From Bacteroidota bacterium (GTDB taxonomy: Bacteria; Bacteroidota; Bacteroidia; Chitinophagales; Chitinophagaceae), in the NCBI GenBank assembly GCA_013285915.1, contig JABDGS010000008.1, positions 1 through 64,000 of the forward strand: a stretch of DNA of 64,000 nucleotides, written 5' to 3'. The notes under the pieces were generated by a model that saw only the letters and a program-made list of their open reading frames with translations, was not told the DNA's origin and did not search any database. The number at the start of each line of letters is the position of its first letter. The stretch's first letter is position 1. The translations under genes were made by a program, and so were the position numbers. This document shows positions 1 through 8,770 of the stretch, piece by piece.

Positions 1-2
1 GT

Positions 3-50
3 ACCTATAGTCACGAAGTAGGCAACCTGTCGCTGTATTTCAGTTGGTAG
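3..50 (+). CDS. C-terminal end of an upstream gene (partial)
   Basis: An open frame enters from the left edge and ends at TAG 48-50. It encodes the 15 residues TYSHEVGNLSLYFSW. The alternating polar/hydrophobic pattern with a terminal aromatic residue is what the last beta strand of an outer-membrane barrel looks like, but the fragment is too short to name. The other two plus-strand frames stop within the same stretch. Confidence 0.3.
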   Translation, partial: TYSHEVGNLSLYFSW

Positions 51-86
51 CTGTATCGTTAAATAATAATGCATAAAAGGAATTAC

Positions 87-731
87 ATGAATAAAAAATT
101 TACGCTCTCGCTAATAATCACCCTGCTGTATTTTACCTTACAAGCACAAAACGCCTGGGTTTTAAAAGCAGACAGGGATGGCATAAAAGTGTTTACCAAA
201 TCTCAGCAAGGCTCAAAATTCAAGGCGATAAAAGTTGAATGCAGTGTGCAGTCAACCCTGTCCAGGTTAACCTATGCAATAATGGATATAGCAACCTGCA
301 GGGAATGGGTGTACAGTACCAAAAGCTGTGTTATGGTTAAGCAGGTTTCGGCATCGGAACTGTATTATTACTCTGAAATAAATGTGCCGTGGCCTGTGAG
401 CAACCGCGATTTTGTAGCCCATCTTGTTGCAACGCAAAATCCGGTAACAAAAGTAGTTACCGTTGATGCTGAGAATGTTGCCGGGCTTGTGCCTGAGAAA
501 GATAATATTGTAAGGGTTGTGCAGTCTGTTGGTAAATGGGTAATTACCCCTGTTGGCGCCAATAGTGTTAAAATAGAATATAGCTTATTCACCGATCCCG
601 GTGGCGTGGTACCTGCGTGGCTCATCAATTTGTTTGTAACCAAAGGCCCGTTTGAAAGCTTCAAAAAATTAAAAGAACACATTCAAAAGCCTGCATTTAA
701 TAACGTCCATCTAAATTATGTAAAAGATTAA
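87..731 (+). CDS. START-domain (StAR-related lipid-binding) secreted protein
   Basis: Predicted secreted protein of 214 residues. The Met at 87 is preferred over the one at 69 because it gives a clean signal peptide (MNKKFTLSLIITLLYFTLQAQ). The mature part looks like a START domain: an N-terminal strand AWVLKADRDGIKVFTKSQ, then WVYSTKSC, INVPWPVSNRDFVAH and a C-terminal amphipathic helix (FESFKKLKEHIQKPAF). START domains bind lipids or other hydrophobic ligands in a deep cavity; the ligand here is unknown. It stands alone, with no co-directional gene after it, and the closest match in Bacteroidota is an uncharacterised START-domain family. The family call is fairly secure, the function open. 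Confidence 0.7.
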   Translation: MNKKFTLSLIITLLYFTLQAQNAWVLKADRDGIKVFTKSQQGSKFKAIKVECSVQSTLSRLTYAIMDIATCREWVYSTKSCVMVKQVSASELYYYSEINVPWPVSNRDFVAHLVATQNPVTKVVTVDAENVAGLVPEKDNIVRVVQSVGKWVITPVGANSVKIEYSLFTDPGGVVPAWLINLFVTKGPFESFKKLKEHIQKPAFNNVHLNYVKD

Positions 732-827
732 TTGAGCATCTCGCCTGTTTGGTAAAACACCGAAAGCATTTAAAGCCAATGCACCTGTAACAATTTAGTA
801 ACAACGAAAATCTTTTCCCGCAACATT

Positions 828-895
828 TGGCGGCGGAGATTTTTCATATCCTGTCATGCCATTGAAATTAAAGGTAATTGGCAAATAACAAAAAT
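828..895. repeat. 68-bp perfect direct repeat, copy 1
   Basis: Positions 828-895 are identical, base for base, to 1703-1770. The repeat begins TGGCGGCGGAGATTTTTCAT and ends AATAACAAAAAT. The two copies bracket a single gene (989-1645, minus strand). After the exact match both copies go into a similar T-rich stretch (TTTTTGTGTT), so the homologous unit may be slightly longer but degraded. The remaining gap between 732 and 988 shows nothing else. Confidence 0.95.
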
Positions 896-988
896 ATTTT
901 TTGTGTTTTTTGTTCTCTGTTGTGTGTACTGGTAGTTGAGAAAAAAGAAACGCAATAAACTGGTTAGAGAAACGGCGAAGCCTACCTA

Positions 989-1645
989 TTAAATTAGTTT
1001 ATCAGCTGATATCCATATTAAGTAACCTTCACCATCGTATGCTTTCACAATTATTGAAGATGCATTAGTTACAAATAATTTCATTGACTCCACAGTTATT
1101 TCGGAGAAAGGGATGATTTTCCTTTGTTCTTCAACATCTAAATTGCTGAATGCGCAAAGGAAAACATAGCTGTTACTTGAGAAGAAGGCATCGGTTATTT
1201 TTTCTAAATTGTTGTTGCCCAAGCCAAAGAAATAATAAATATTTCTTGTATTATATTTTTGGTATTCGATACCCGAAGACTCAAGAGCAAAATCACCGGC
1301 CCATTGTGTACAGTCTTCAAAAAGGCAACATTTTGTGTTATTCAAATTTAAATACTCCTGAATTTCGGATATAACCATTGGCGTGGCATCATTTCTTACA
1401 GGCATCACAAACTGGCCTTCCTTTCGCAGGCTGTCGCTTCCATAAAGCATTCCATAATCAAAATTGTACACCTCATTCTCGGGGGCATCCTCAGGAACAA
1501 ATGAGTATACTCTGCCGGTTTCTATTGTCAACGTATTATTTAAATATTCAGATAATGATAATCCCTTGCTGAGCTCTTCTCTTATATATTTAAACGCCGC
1601 TAAACCAGTAACATCTTTTTTTCGCATCACCGCCATGATTTTCAC
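989..1645 (-). CDS. hypothetical protein between direct repeats
   Basis: A 218-residue cytoplasmic-looking protein without signal peptide, membrane segment or motif that I recognise. It has a basic N-terminus (MKIMAVMRKKDVTGLAAFKY), is mostly mixed alpha/beta, and has a Cys pair (KCCLFEDCTQW) near the middle; Met4 and Met7 are possible alternative starts. The gene is AT-rich compared with neighbours by eye. It is the only gene between two perfect 68-bp direct repeats (828-895 and 1703-1770), so it may have arrived, or could be lost, as a unit. A small toxin/immunity or SMI1-like protein was considered, but no signature supports either. Confidence 0.6.
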   Translation of the reverse strand: MKIMAVMRKKDVTGLAAFKYIREELSKGLSLSEYLNNTLTIETGRVYSFVPEDAPENEVYNFDYGMLYGSDSLRKEGQFVMPVRNDATPMVISEIQEYLNLNNTKCCLFEDCTQWAGDFALESSGIEYQKYNTRNIYYFFGLGNNNLEKITDAFFSSNSYVFLCAFSNLDVEEQRKIIPFSEITVESMKLFVTNASSIIVKAYDGEGYLIWISADKLI

Positions 1646-1702
1646 ATTTTGCCTTTTTTGGCTTTAACAGCCACCGCCATTTTGTCAATAGCCTGTACTA
1701 AA

Positions 1703-1770
1703 TGGCGGCGGAGATTTTTCATATCCTGTCATGCCATTGAAATTAAAGGTAATTGGCAAATAACAAAAAT
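1703..1770. repeat. 68-bp perfect direct repeat, copy 2
   Basis: Identical to 828-895 in the same orientation. It lies just upstream of the start of the minus-strand gene 989-1645, so it would form part of that gene's 5' region, while copy 1 lies past its 3' end. A duplication of the junction or recombination between dispersed copies would both produce this arrangement. Confidence 0.95.
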
Positions 1771-1839
1771 GTTTTTGTGTTCTGTGCGAAGCCATAACAT
1801 GACTTCTGTGCTAAGTAGAACTGTAGTAACTAACAGGGG

Positions 1840-2109
1840 TTACCCTGAAAAATAACCAAGAAAATAGTTTCTTGCTATAATGAGCAATATACCCAATATG
1901 TAGCTTGCTACCCCTAACCCTAAAAGCTTCAAGGCCAACTTCCATTTGCTTGTTTTCTCAAACAGGTCAACAACCACAACTGCTAAAAATATACTGGCTC
2001 CTATAGAAAGAATCACAAGAAACCAAAAATAATAATCGGGTATAATAAAAAAGAGGAAGCTATTGAAAACCGGTATGAGCAGATACAATAGCCTATTTTT
2101 GGCTTTCAT
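1840..2109 (-). CDS. small three-helix membrane protein
   Basis: An 89-residue, strongly hydrophobic protein with three predicted transmembrane segments: about residues 8-36 (YLLIPVFNSFLFFIIPDYYF and following), 34-50 (ILSIGASIFLAVVVVDLF) and 60-83 (LGLGVASYILGILLIIAR). Basic residues (MKAKNR) precede the first helix and KTSKWK lies between helices 2 and 3. No family is recognised. It follows no operon partner closely; the nearest upstream gene, at 2360, is divergent. Real coding is likely because the hydrophobic periodicity is maintained over the full length, but the function is unknown. Confidence 0.55.
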   Translation of the reverse strand: MKAKNRLLYLLIPVFNSFLFFIIPDYYFWFLVILSIGASIFLAVVVVDLFEKTSKWKLALKLLGLGVASYILGILLIIARNYFLGYFSG

Positions 2110-2359
2110 TTTTTCCTTAAGAAGCTTTTAGATGTGTATGTGAAATTAATTGTTTCTCTTGATAGTTTCTTCGGTCATCTTTACTTAATGGATTAGCTTT
2201 GAAACCATTGCTATTGTTTTACCACTGCGCTCCCCTTTTTCGCCGCAACATTTATACTTTTTGTCTCATTTACACAGTATTTCAAAAAATAACCTATAAC
2301 TTAACTTTTCACCAGGTTGTGTTATTCATTTAAACGCATTGCCATATTTTAAACTAACG

Positions 2360-4645
2360 ATGATGAGAAAAGCATTTTACGCTTCACTTGCTGTTTGTTT
2401 TTCCCTCGTATTGATTACAGGGTGTAACAATTCAAAAGAAAACAAGCCACTTGAGGCAGAGCCTTTTGCCTCACCGCGCACAGTTAATGCAAACCCCTCA
2501 CCCGCACATTTAACACCGGAAGAAAGTGTAAAATCTTTTCGCGTACCTGTTGGTTACCATGTTGAGCTTGTTGCAAGTGAGCCGATGATAAAAGAGCCGG
2601 TGGCCATTGCATGGGATGGCAATGCAAAAATGTATGTTGCCCAAATGGAAACATATATGCAGGATGTAAATGGCACCGGTGAACAGGGTGCTATAAGCCG
2701 TATAATGTTACTGGAAGACACTAACCATGATGGCAGGATGGACAAGAGTTCGGTGTTTATTGATAAGCTAAGATTGCCGCGTATGATACTTTGTGTTGGG
2801 CACGAGCTGCTGGTTAACGAAACAAACTCGTACAACATAACAGCTTATAAAGACACAAACGGAGATGGCGTGGCCGATCAAAAAAGAGTTGTTTACCAAA
2901 GCGCAGCGGTTGACACAAAAAACCTTGAGCACCAGCGCAGCGGGCTTGATTGGAATATTGACAACTGGATCTATATTACTGTTGACCCGGTGCGCTTTCG
3001 TTATAGGAACGGCGCACTGCAGGCAGATTCGCTGGTGAGCGGGTCTAATGGTCAATGGGGTTTAACGCATGATGATTATGGGCGCCTTTATTTTAGCAGG
3101 GCCGGCGCAGAAAATGCGGGTGCGGGTTTTCAAATAAACCCGGCTTACGGCCAGCTTGAATTTGCTGATGCCTATGATGATTCAACTTTTGGCGCTGTAT
3201 GGCCTATTATAAAAACAGCCGATGTGCAGGGTGGTTTAAAAAGGCTGCGTGCCGATACCACGCTTAACCATTTTACAGCAGGCAATGGTCAATCCATTTT
3301 CAGGGGTGATAAGTTACCCGCAAGCCTGGTAGGTGATTATTTGATAAATGAGCCTGTGGCACGCATTATCCGCCGCGCTAAAGTGACCGACACAGATGGC
3401 AAAACAACGCTTAAAAATGCTTATACACAGGATGAGTTTATTGCATCGTCTGACATGAATTTTCGTCCCGTAAATACCTATACCGGTCCCGATGGGTGCC
3501 TGTATATTGTTGACATGAACCGGGGTATAATACAGGAAAGCGAATGGACAAAAGCAGATAGTTACCTGAGGCCGCAAATTCAACGGCTCGGGCTTGATAA
3601 AAATACACAGTTTGGCCGCATTTACCGTTTGGTGTACGATGGTATGCAGCCTACCGCAACACCTAAGATGCTTGATGAACCGACAAGTAAACTTGTAACA
3701 TATCTTGATAATGCAAATGGCTGGTGGCGCGATAATGCACAGAAAGAAATTGTGTTGCGCGGCGACAAATCTGTAGTGCCTGCGCTTAAGCAAATTGCTG
3801 TTGGCGAGCAAGGGCCTCTTGCTAATAAACCAACTGCTTTAGGCAGGCTGCATGCGTTATGGACATTAGACGGGCTTGAAGCGACAGATAAAGCAGTTTT
3901 ATTAAAGGCAATGGATGACGACGATGCACAGGTAAGGCGTGCTGCAATATGGATAAGCGAACCTTTTATAAAAGCCGGTGACGCGGATATACTGGCAAAA
4001 GTTGATAAATTGAAGGATGATGACAGTTATGATGTTCGCGTGCAGGTAATGCTGTCGCTCAATTTTGCGAAAGCAAACAACGCGGCAACTGTAACAAAAT
4101 ACCTGGTTGATAAAAACCCGAAAAACGAAATGCTCACGGCGGTACAAACCAGCCTTGCAAGAACGGAGGATATAAAAAAGTTTGGGGCGAAGCTTGGCAG
4201 CCTTGATGAAGCCAGCAGGATAATGGTAACAGGCGGTGCCGTTATTTTCAGGTCGCTTTGTGCTACATGCCATGGGCCTGATGGTAAAGGGTTGCCAACA
4301 AAAGTAGCGCCGCCGATTGTTTTTGAGAATGATTTCAGGCGGATATTTGGCGCAAAAGATACCACCATCAATATTTTGCTGCATGGTTTAAAAGGCCCGG
4401 TTGATGGCAAAACATACTCAGTTGAAATGCCATCCATGGCTTCTAATAACGACCAATGGATAGCATCTGTGTTAAGTTATTTAAGGTACGACTTGAGTTT
4501 TCCCAATCGCTTTCCCGGCCCGATACCACAAACGTTTTTAGACAGGATAATGGTAAGCGCGGCGGAAGTAAAAAAAGTGCGGGAACAAACTGCCGCGCGA
4601 ACAACTCCATGGACCATGGACGAGCTAAAGAAAGGGGGTAAGTAA
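2360..4645 (+). CDS. PVC-type dehydrogenase / HEAT-repeat / cytochrome c lipoprotein
   Basis: Large periplasmic lipoprotein of about 761 residues. The ATG at 2360 or 2363 is preferred over a TTG at 2339 because it gives a lipoprotein signal with lipobox LITGC. The N-terminal half is the propeller-like 'membrane-bound dehydrogenase' domain (PVC-type), with VAIAWDGNAKMYVAQM, LEDTNHDGRMDKSSVF and GPDGCLYIVDMNRG. Next comes a HEAT-like helical region (AMDDDDAQVRRAAIWI). A cytochrome c domain follows with a single haem site, C-A-T-C-H at residues 641-645 counted from the TTG; an axial Met is likely in EMPSMASNN. Such proteins are thought to oxidise carbohydrates or alcohols and pass electrons to the haem. 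The physiological substrate is unknown, and no partner dehydrogenase lies nearby. Confidence 0.82.
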   Translation: MMRKAFYASLAVCFSLVLITGCNNSKENKPLEAEPFASPRTVNANPSPAHLTPEESVKSFRVPVGYHVELVASEPMIKEPVAIAWDGNAKMYVAQMETYMQDVNGTGEQGAISRIMLLEDTNHDGRMDKSSVFIDKLRLPRMILCVGHELLVNETNSYNITAYKDTNGDGVADQKRVVYQSAAVDTKNLEHQRSGLDWNIDNWIYITVDPVRFRYRNGALQADSLVSGSNGQWGLTHDDYGRLYFSRAGAENAGAGFQINPAYGQLEFADAYDDSTFGAVWPIIKTADVQGGLKRLRADTTLNHFTAGNGQSIFRGDKLPASLVGDYLINEPVARIIRRAKVTDTDGKTTLKNAYTQDEFIASSDMNFRPVNTYTGPDGCLYIVDMNRGIIQESEWTKADSYLRPQIQRLGLDKNTQFGRIYRLVYDGMQPTATPKMLDEPTSKLVTYLDNANGWWRDNAQKEIVLRGDKSVVPALKQIAVGEQGPLANKPTALGRLHALWTLDGLEATDKAVLLKAMDDDDAQVRRAAIWISEPFIKAGDADILAKVDKLKDDDSYDVRVQVMLSLNFAKANNAATVTKYLVDKNPKNEMLTAVQTSLARTEDIKKFGAKLGSLDEASRIMVTGGAVIFRSLCATCHGPDGKGLPTKVAPPIVFENDFRRIFGAKDTTINILLHGLKGPVDGKTYSVEMPSMASNNDQWIASVLSYLRYDLSFPNRFPGPIPQTFLDRIMVSAAEVKKVREQTAARTTPWTMDELKKGGK

Positions 4646-4754
4646 CTATTTACCAGCCTGATTAATTGAGAACGGCCATATTAGTAAATAACGTGAGTTT
4701 GGGATAAGTAAAGGAAGTTAACGTCTGCCCATTTTCCTTACTCCATTAGGAGTA

Positions 4755-4789
4755 AAAGCCCGCCCGGCCCTGCCGTTCGGACGGGCTTT
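4755..4789. terminator. bidirectional rho-independent terminator
   Basis: AAAGCCCGCCCG at 4755-4766 pairs with CGGACGGGCTTT at 4778-4789 (12 bp, one G-U), loop 11 nt. A-rich and T-rich sides flank it. It sits between the convergent ends of the cytochrome lipoprotein (+) and the DinB-like gene (-). Confidence 0.65.
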
Positions 4790-4847
4790 GTAGAAAGTAA
4801 AATCATGATCTTCTAATTGCCCCAGCAGGAGCAACCCGCATAGAGTG

Positions 4848-4917
4848 CCACACCTACGGCGTGGTAACATCTTTTTTTGTTTTGCTTACTACAAAGCTTT
4901 TGCCCCTATGGGGCAAA
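4848..4917. repeat. REP-like pair of hairpins
   Basis: Two hairpins lie close together: CCACACC-TAC-GGCGTGG at 4848-4864 (one mismatch), and TTTGCCCC-TAT-GGGGCAAA at 4899-4917 (perfect, 8-bp arms). They lie in the 3' gap between convergent genes, where Bacteroidota genomes often carry short palindromic repeats. I see no second copy in the window, so calling them a repeat family rests on their form only. Confidence 0.4.
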
Positions 4918-4950
4918 TACGTTCAAAGGCCTAATTATTCTGAATTAACA

Positions 4951-5478
4951 TTAAATATTATTTTCTTTTAAAAAGGCATCTAACCGGCTTCTTTGCCTTT
5001 CATGATGTCTCAAGTGCATTTCAGCAAATTGAAACCATTGAACTGCGTTAAAATAACCAAGCCCCAGGTGTTTTGTTTTGCCTTTAAATGCATTTGCTGT
5101 TATAGCGGCACCCGTTTTACTTATTTTATTTTTTAAAGCCTCCAAACGTTTTAGCACATCGGCTTTATCAACCGGTTGTGGGGTAAAAGCGTTACCAGGC
5201 GGCCCGTCTAATACGGCATCGGGAAATTCGTTATTTGCAAACATGGCTTTAGCCGAAGGGGAACATTCCATATCTGCATTATCATTGTTTGCAACGCAAA
5301 TATTTACCTGCTTTATAAAGTATATTGTTGCACTTATAATATGCATATATACCTGGCCGACAGACCAGCTATTTGCCGATGGTTTTGCAAGAAATTGAGT
5401 TGAGCTGTATTTTTCAAGGTTATTTATCCAGTTGGCTATTGTGTTATTAAGATCCCTAACCAGTTGCTTATCGTCCAT
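4951..5478 (-). CDS. DinB-like four-helix protein
   Basis: A 175-residue soluble protein with the DinB/YfiT four-helix-bundle layout. It opens with an N-terminal helix (MDDKQLVRDLNNTIANWINNLEKYS), followed by the WSVGQVYMHIISATIYFIKQ segment, whose His is the usual first metal ligand. The C-terminal helix FAEMHLRHHERQRSRLDAFL carries the other His residues. Members of the superfamily bind a divalent metal and include bacillithiol- and mycothiol-dependent transferases, but many are uncharacterised; this one resembles the DinB_2/DUF1569 type. It is a monocistronic gene pointing into the terminator at 4755. Family secure, reaction unknown. Confidence 0.75.
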   Translation of the reverse strand: MDDKQLVRDLNNTIANWINNLEKYSSTQFLAKPSANSWSVGQVYMHIISATIYFIKQVNICVANNDNADMECSPSAKAMFANNEFPDAVLDGPPGNAFTPQPVDKADVLKRLEALKNKISKTGAAITANAFKGKTKHLGLGYFNAVQWFQFAEMHLRHHERQRSRLDAFLKENNI

Positions 5479-5769
5479 AAAGATTATATTTTACAAATTG
5501 CCTATTTCTGCTACCAGCAAATTTAACCGCAACTTCAATAGCTGCGATAATTAACGTGACATTTTACCGTTACACAGGCCATATGTGTAGCTTGTCACTG
5601 CAGTATTTTTTTCTCAACCTTAAAAATAAATGAATCACCATTTGCTACGCTCACCAAAAAAATCGAACCCATTTTGAGCAACCCTCCAACTTTTATCATT
5701 CCCTTTCCTACTAATTTTATTATTATCTTCATCGTCGTTCCGCCATATTTTCTAACTTACCCAAAATTT

Positions 5770-6882
5770 ATGCTCATGCAATCACGCCGCCGCTTTTTAC
5801 GCAATGCATCCTTATCCGCACTTGCCATTCCGTTTTTACCGGCTTGTACTTTAGCGGGTGTTAAAAACAATGCCACCGGCAAGCCGTTGCGGGTGGCTAT
5901 TATGGGGCTTGGTAGTTATGGTACACGGGTGGCAGATGCTATGCAGGCCTGTACAAGGGCAAAGCTGGTTGGCGCTGTTAGTGGCACACCATCAAAACTA
6001 ACTGCATGGCAAAGCAAGTACAACATACCCGCTAAAAACTGTTACAACTACCAGAATTTTGATGATATAAAAAACAATCCTGATATAGACGCGGTGTATG
6101 TTATTACACCAAACGCCCTGCATAAAGAAGGTGTTATACGCACAGCAAAAGCAGGCAAGCATGCTATTAGTGAAAAACCTATGAGTGTTAATGCAAAAGA
6201 CGGGCAGGAAATGGTAGATGCCTGCAAACAGGCTGGTGTAAAATTGCTTGTGGGTTACCGCATGCATTTTGAACCAAAAACGCTTGAAATTATACGGCAA
6301 CGTAATGCAGGCGATTTTGGTAAAGTGCTGTTTTTCCAAGGTTTGTCTGGGTTTATTATTGGCGACCCAACACAGTGGCGTTTAAATAAACAATTATCCG
6401 GCGGCGGCTCAATGATGGACATTGGCATTTATTCAATAAATGGCAGCCGCTACATGATTGGTGAAGACCCAATTTGGGTTACCGCACAGGAAACCAAAAC
6501 CAACCCGGAGAAATTTAAAGAAGGTGTTGACGAAACAATAGAGTTTCAATTCGGCTTTCCCGGTGGCGCAACTGCATCCTGTTTATCAACATACAGCCTG
6601 AATAATCTAGACCGCTTTTTTTTAGACGGAACAAATGGCTTTGCGGAACTTAATCCATCAACCGGTTATGGACCAATTATGGGGCGCACAAGCAAGGGCG
6701 AGCTAAACTTTCAGCATGTTACACACCAAACGGTGCAGATGGATGAAATGGCCGCTATTATTTTTGATGGTAAACAACCAGTGGTGCCTGTTGATGGTAA
6801 TGAAGCAGTAAAAGACCTGAAGATCATTGATGCCATTTACGAGGCTTGCAAAACAGGCAAAAAGGTTGAGATAAAATTATAA
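5770..6882 (+). CDS. Gfo/Idh/MocA-family oxidoreductase, exported
   Basis: NAD(P)-dependent sugar-type dehydrogenase of about 370 residues. An in-frame ATG at 5674 would add an implausible hydrophobic lead; ATG 5770 or 5776 gives MQSRRRFLRNASLSALAIPF, a twin-arginine-like signal ending at a possible lipobox Cys (LPAC). The Rossmann domain shows VAIMGLGSYGTRVADAM for the dinucleotide, followed by DIDAVYVITPNALHKEGVIRTAKAGKHAISEKPMS, where EKP is the family's catalytic/cofactor signature. The C-terminal domain contains GGGSMMDIGIYSINGSRYMIG. Exported Gfo/Idh proteins are frequent in Bacteroidota carbohydrate metabolism. Substrate not deducible. Confidence 0.85.
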   Translation: MLMQSRRRFLRNASLSALAIPFLPACTLAGVKNNATGKPLRVAIMGLGSYGTRVADAMQACTRAKLVGAVSGTPSKLTAWQSKYNIPAKNCYNYQNFDDIKNNPDIDAVYVITPNALHKEGVIRTAKAGKHAISEKPMSVNAKDGQEMVDACKQAGVKLLVGYRMHFEPKTLEIIRQRNAGDFGKVLFFQGLSGFIIGDPTQWRLNKQLSGGGSMMDIGIYSINGSRYMIGEDPIWVTAQETKTNPEKFKEGVDETIEFQFGFPGGATASCLSTYSLNNLDRFFLDGTNGFAELNPSTGYGPIMGRTSKGELNFQHVTHQTVQMDEMAAIIFDGKQPVVPVDGNEAVKDLKIIDAIYEACKTGKKVEIKL

Positions 6883-6946
6883 AAACAGCCGCAAGCTTTA
6901 CGCTATAAGCTTTAAGCAAAAGCGTTGATGCTCTGGAAAATAAAAG

Positions 6947-6974
6947 GCCCCGAAGATTTTAACGTCTCCGGGGC
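6947..6974. terminator. terminator between convergent genes
   Basis: GCCCCG-A-AGA at 6947-6956 pairs with TCT-C-CGGGGC at 6965-6974, followed by TTTGTTT on the plus strand and preceded by AAAA for the minus strand. It separates the Gfo/Idh gene from the carboxylesterase. Confidence 0.6.
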
Positions 6975-7002
6975 TTTGTTTATAGTTGAGGGTTGGCAGT
7001 TA

Positions 7003-8634
7003 TTATTTCATGTAATCTTTATCCAAAAATAAATAACGGGCACGGGTTGCATCGGGTTGCAGGCTTGTATTTACATCAATATACATTTGCTGGCTGCCAT
7101 CACCAGCTTTTATAGGCAGCCATTTAGGCTGGCCGCCGCCATTGGGGTTACCGGTTTTTATAAAATTGGCAAAGTATTCTTCCATTGTGGCCGACACTTT
7201 GTAATCATCAGCCGTCCATGCATACACTTTATTGCTTGACAGGTTGCCCATGGCATATTCAATTTCAGAAGCGTGTGATGCACCAACTGCAGGTGGCATT
7301 TTAGGTGCCGCAGCATTTGCGTCACCTTTTACAACACCGCCGGCCAGACCGGGTTGTGCATTGCCCATAGATGCAACCATCGCCGGCCTTACACGACCAA
7401 ATATATAAGTGTATACCGGCTTGCCACCTGTTTGGGCGCAAAGGTCTGCCCATTTCCAGGTGCTGTAAACGATAAACCTGTCGCTTGAAAGCGCTGTGGC
7501 AGAATGTATCAGTTCATCCTGGTTTGAAGCCGGATAAAGTTTTAACACTTCATCAGCCTTGTCTTTATATAGGTCCTGTATTTTCTTTGTATAATTTTCT
7601 GTTGTAAGCGCAGTGCCACCCATAAAAAACTGGTAAGGCACTTCTGCTGAGTTCCAGCCAGCAAGCAAAGGCACATGCGCCTGTTCGCCTGCTGCATATA
7701 TAGCCTCGGGTGATTTTGGCAAAAAGTAACCGTCAATAGTTGCAGCAGTTCTGAAAGCACCTGGCTTTGAAGCTGAATCAAGCAGTTGGTCTGCACTCAT
7801 GGCACGCAGATCAGCAAGAGAGTTTGCGTTAACACGTTTTGCAAAGTTTACACCATTAAGTTCGCCTTCAGCAAGCGGTATAGCAGGCAGTGTTGGCTTG
7901 ATCATACCACCGCTTTCGCCTATCGCACCTGCAATAAGATTTTTTGATAATGGCGAAGCCATTTGTGCACACACTGAAATAGAGCCTGCTGACTCCCCGG
8001 CTATGGTTACCTTTTTGGGGTCGCCGCCAAAAGCAGCGATATTTGCCTGTACCCAAAGCAGCGCCGCATTTTGGTCAAGCATACCATAGTTGCCTGATGA
8101 ATGGTGTGAAGATTCCTTTGTCAGTTCAGGATGTGAGAAGAAGCCAAAAATGCCAAGCCTGTAATTTACTGTAACGGCAACAATGCCTTTACGTGCCATA
8201 CTTTCACCATCATAGCGCGGTTCGCTGCCATCGCCCGCAACATAACCACCACCATAAAAATATACCAGTACCGGCAGTTTGCCTTTTGCAGCCTTTGCTG
8301 GCGCCCAAACATTCAGGTAAAGGCAATCTTCACTGTTTCCGCTTGACCGAAAGTTCATATCGCCAAAAACTTTTTTCTGCATGGCATTACCACCAAAATG
8401 GGTCGCATCCTTAACGCCATCCCAGTTTTTAACTGGCTGAGGCTCTTTCCAGCGCAGGTCTCCAACCGGCGGCTGAGCAAATGGCAAACCCCTGAAAATG
8501 TGTATGCCTGAATCATCGGCGCCTTCTACTACGCCGTTTACGGTGGTTACCTGCAGGGCTTTGTTGCCTGTTTGGGCAGAAGCGGCTGTGTAAACACCCA
8601 ATAAAAATAAAAGACTAAAATGCCTGATCTTCAT
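7003..8634 (-). CDS. type-B carboxylesterase, secreted
   Basis: A 543-residue alpha/beta-hydrolase with a signal peptide (MKIRHFSLLFLLGVYTAASAQ). Hallmarks of carboxylesterase type B are present: the N-terminal GxxRWKEPQPV and FAQPPVGDLRW motifs, EDCLYLNVW, the oxyanion segment YFYGGGYVAGDGS, the nucleophile elbow GESAGS (Ser about residue 215) and a late GASHASEIEYAMG segment supplying the catalytic His. It hydrolyses carboxylic esters, probably in the periplasm, and may deacetylate or deferuloylate glycans, though the substrate is not shown by sequence. It is divergent from a Nudix/winged-helix regulator across 136 bp containing a strong palindrome (8692-8714), suggesting direct control. 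Confidence 0.9.
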   Translation of the reverse strand: MKIRHFSLLFLLGVYTAASAQTGNKALQVTTVNGVVEGADDSGIHIFRGLPFAQPPVGDLRWKEPQPVKNWDGVKDATHFGGNAMQKKVFGDMNFRSSGNSEDCLYLNVWAPAKAAKGKLPVLVYFYGGGYVAGDGSEPRYDGESMARKGIVAVTVNYRLGIFGFFSHPELTKESSHHSSGNYGMLDQNAALLWVQANIAAFGGDPKKVTIAGESAGSISVCAQMASPLSKNLIAGAIGESGGMIKPTLPAIPLAEGELNGVNFAKRVNANSLADLRAMSADQLLDSASKPGAFRTAATIDGYFLPKSPEAIYAAGEQAHVPLLAGWNSAEVPYQFFMGGTALTTENYTKKIQDLYKDKADEVLKLYPASNQDELIHSATALSSDRFIVYSTWKWADLCAQTGGKPVYTYIFGRVRPAMVASMGNAQPGLAGGVVKGDANAAAPKMPPAVGASHASEIEYAMGNLSSNKVYAWTADDYKVSATMEEYFANFIKTGNPNGGGQPKWLPIKAGDGSQQMYIDVNTSLQPDATRARYLFLDKDYMK

Positions 8635-8691
8635 ATTTAATTTGTTTTAGCAATAGAATAATGCGGTTATTTGAAAGGCTAATGTTATCTT

Positions 8692-8714
8692 TATTGTAAC
8701 ATTTTGTTACAATA
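8692..8714. promoter_or_regulatory. putative operator palindrome for the Nudix-type regulator
   Basis: TATTGTAAC (8692-8700) and GTTACAATA (8706-8714) form perfect 9-bp arms around a 5-bp spacer. The site lies between the divergent carboxylesterase and the NrtR-like regulator and is the only long perfect palindrome in that gap. Confidence 0.6.
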
Positions 8715-8770
8715 GTAAATACTTTTATTAATCCGGAAAAATTTTTTGTTAGTTTTCCACAAAATTTAAT

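Noticed and set aside
8721-8760. A second inverted repeat (GGAAAA...TTTTCC) near the regulator start
   Set aside because: Only 6-bp arms with a 12-bp spacer in AT-rich sequence; expected by chance and much weaker than 8692-8714.
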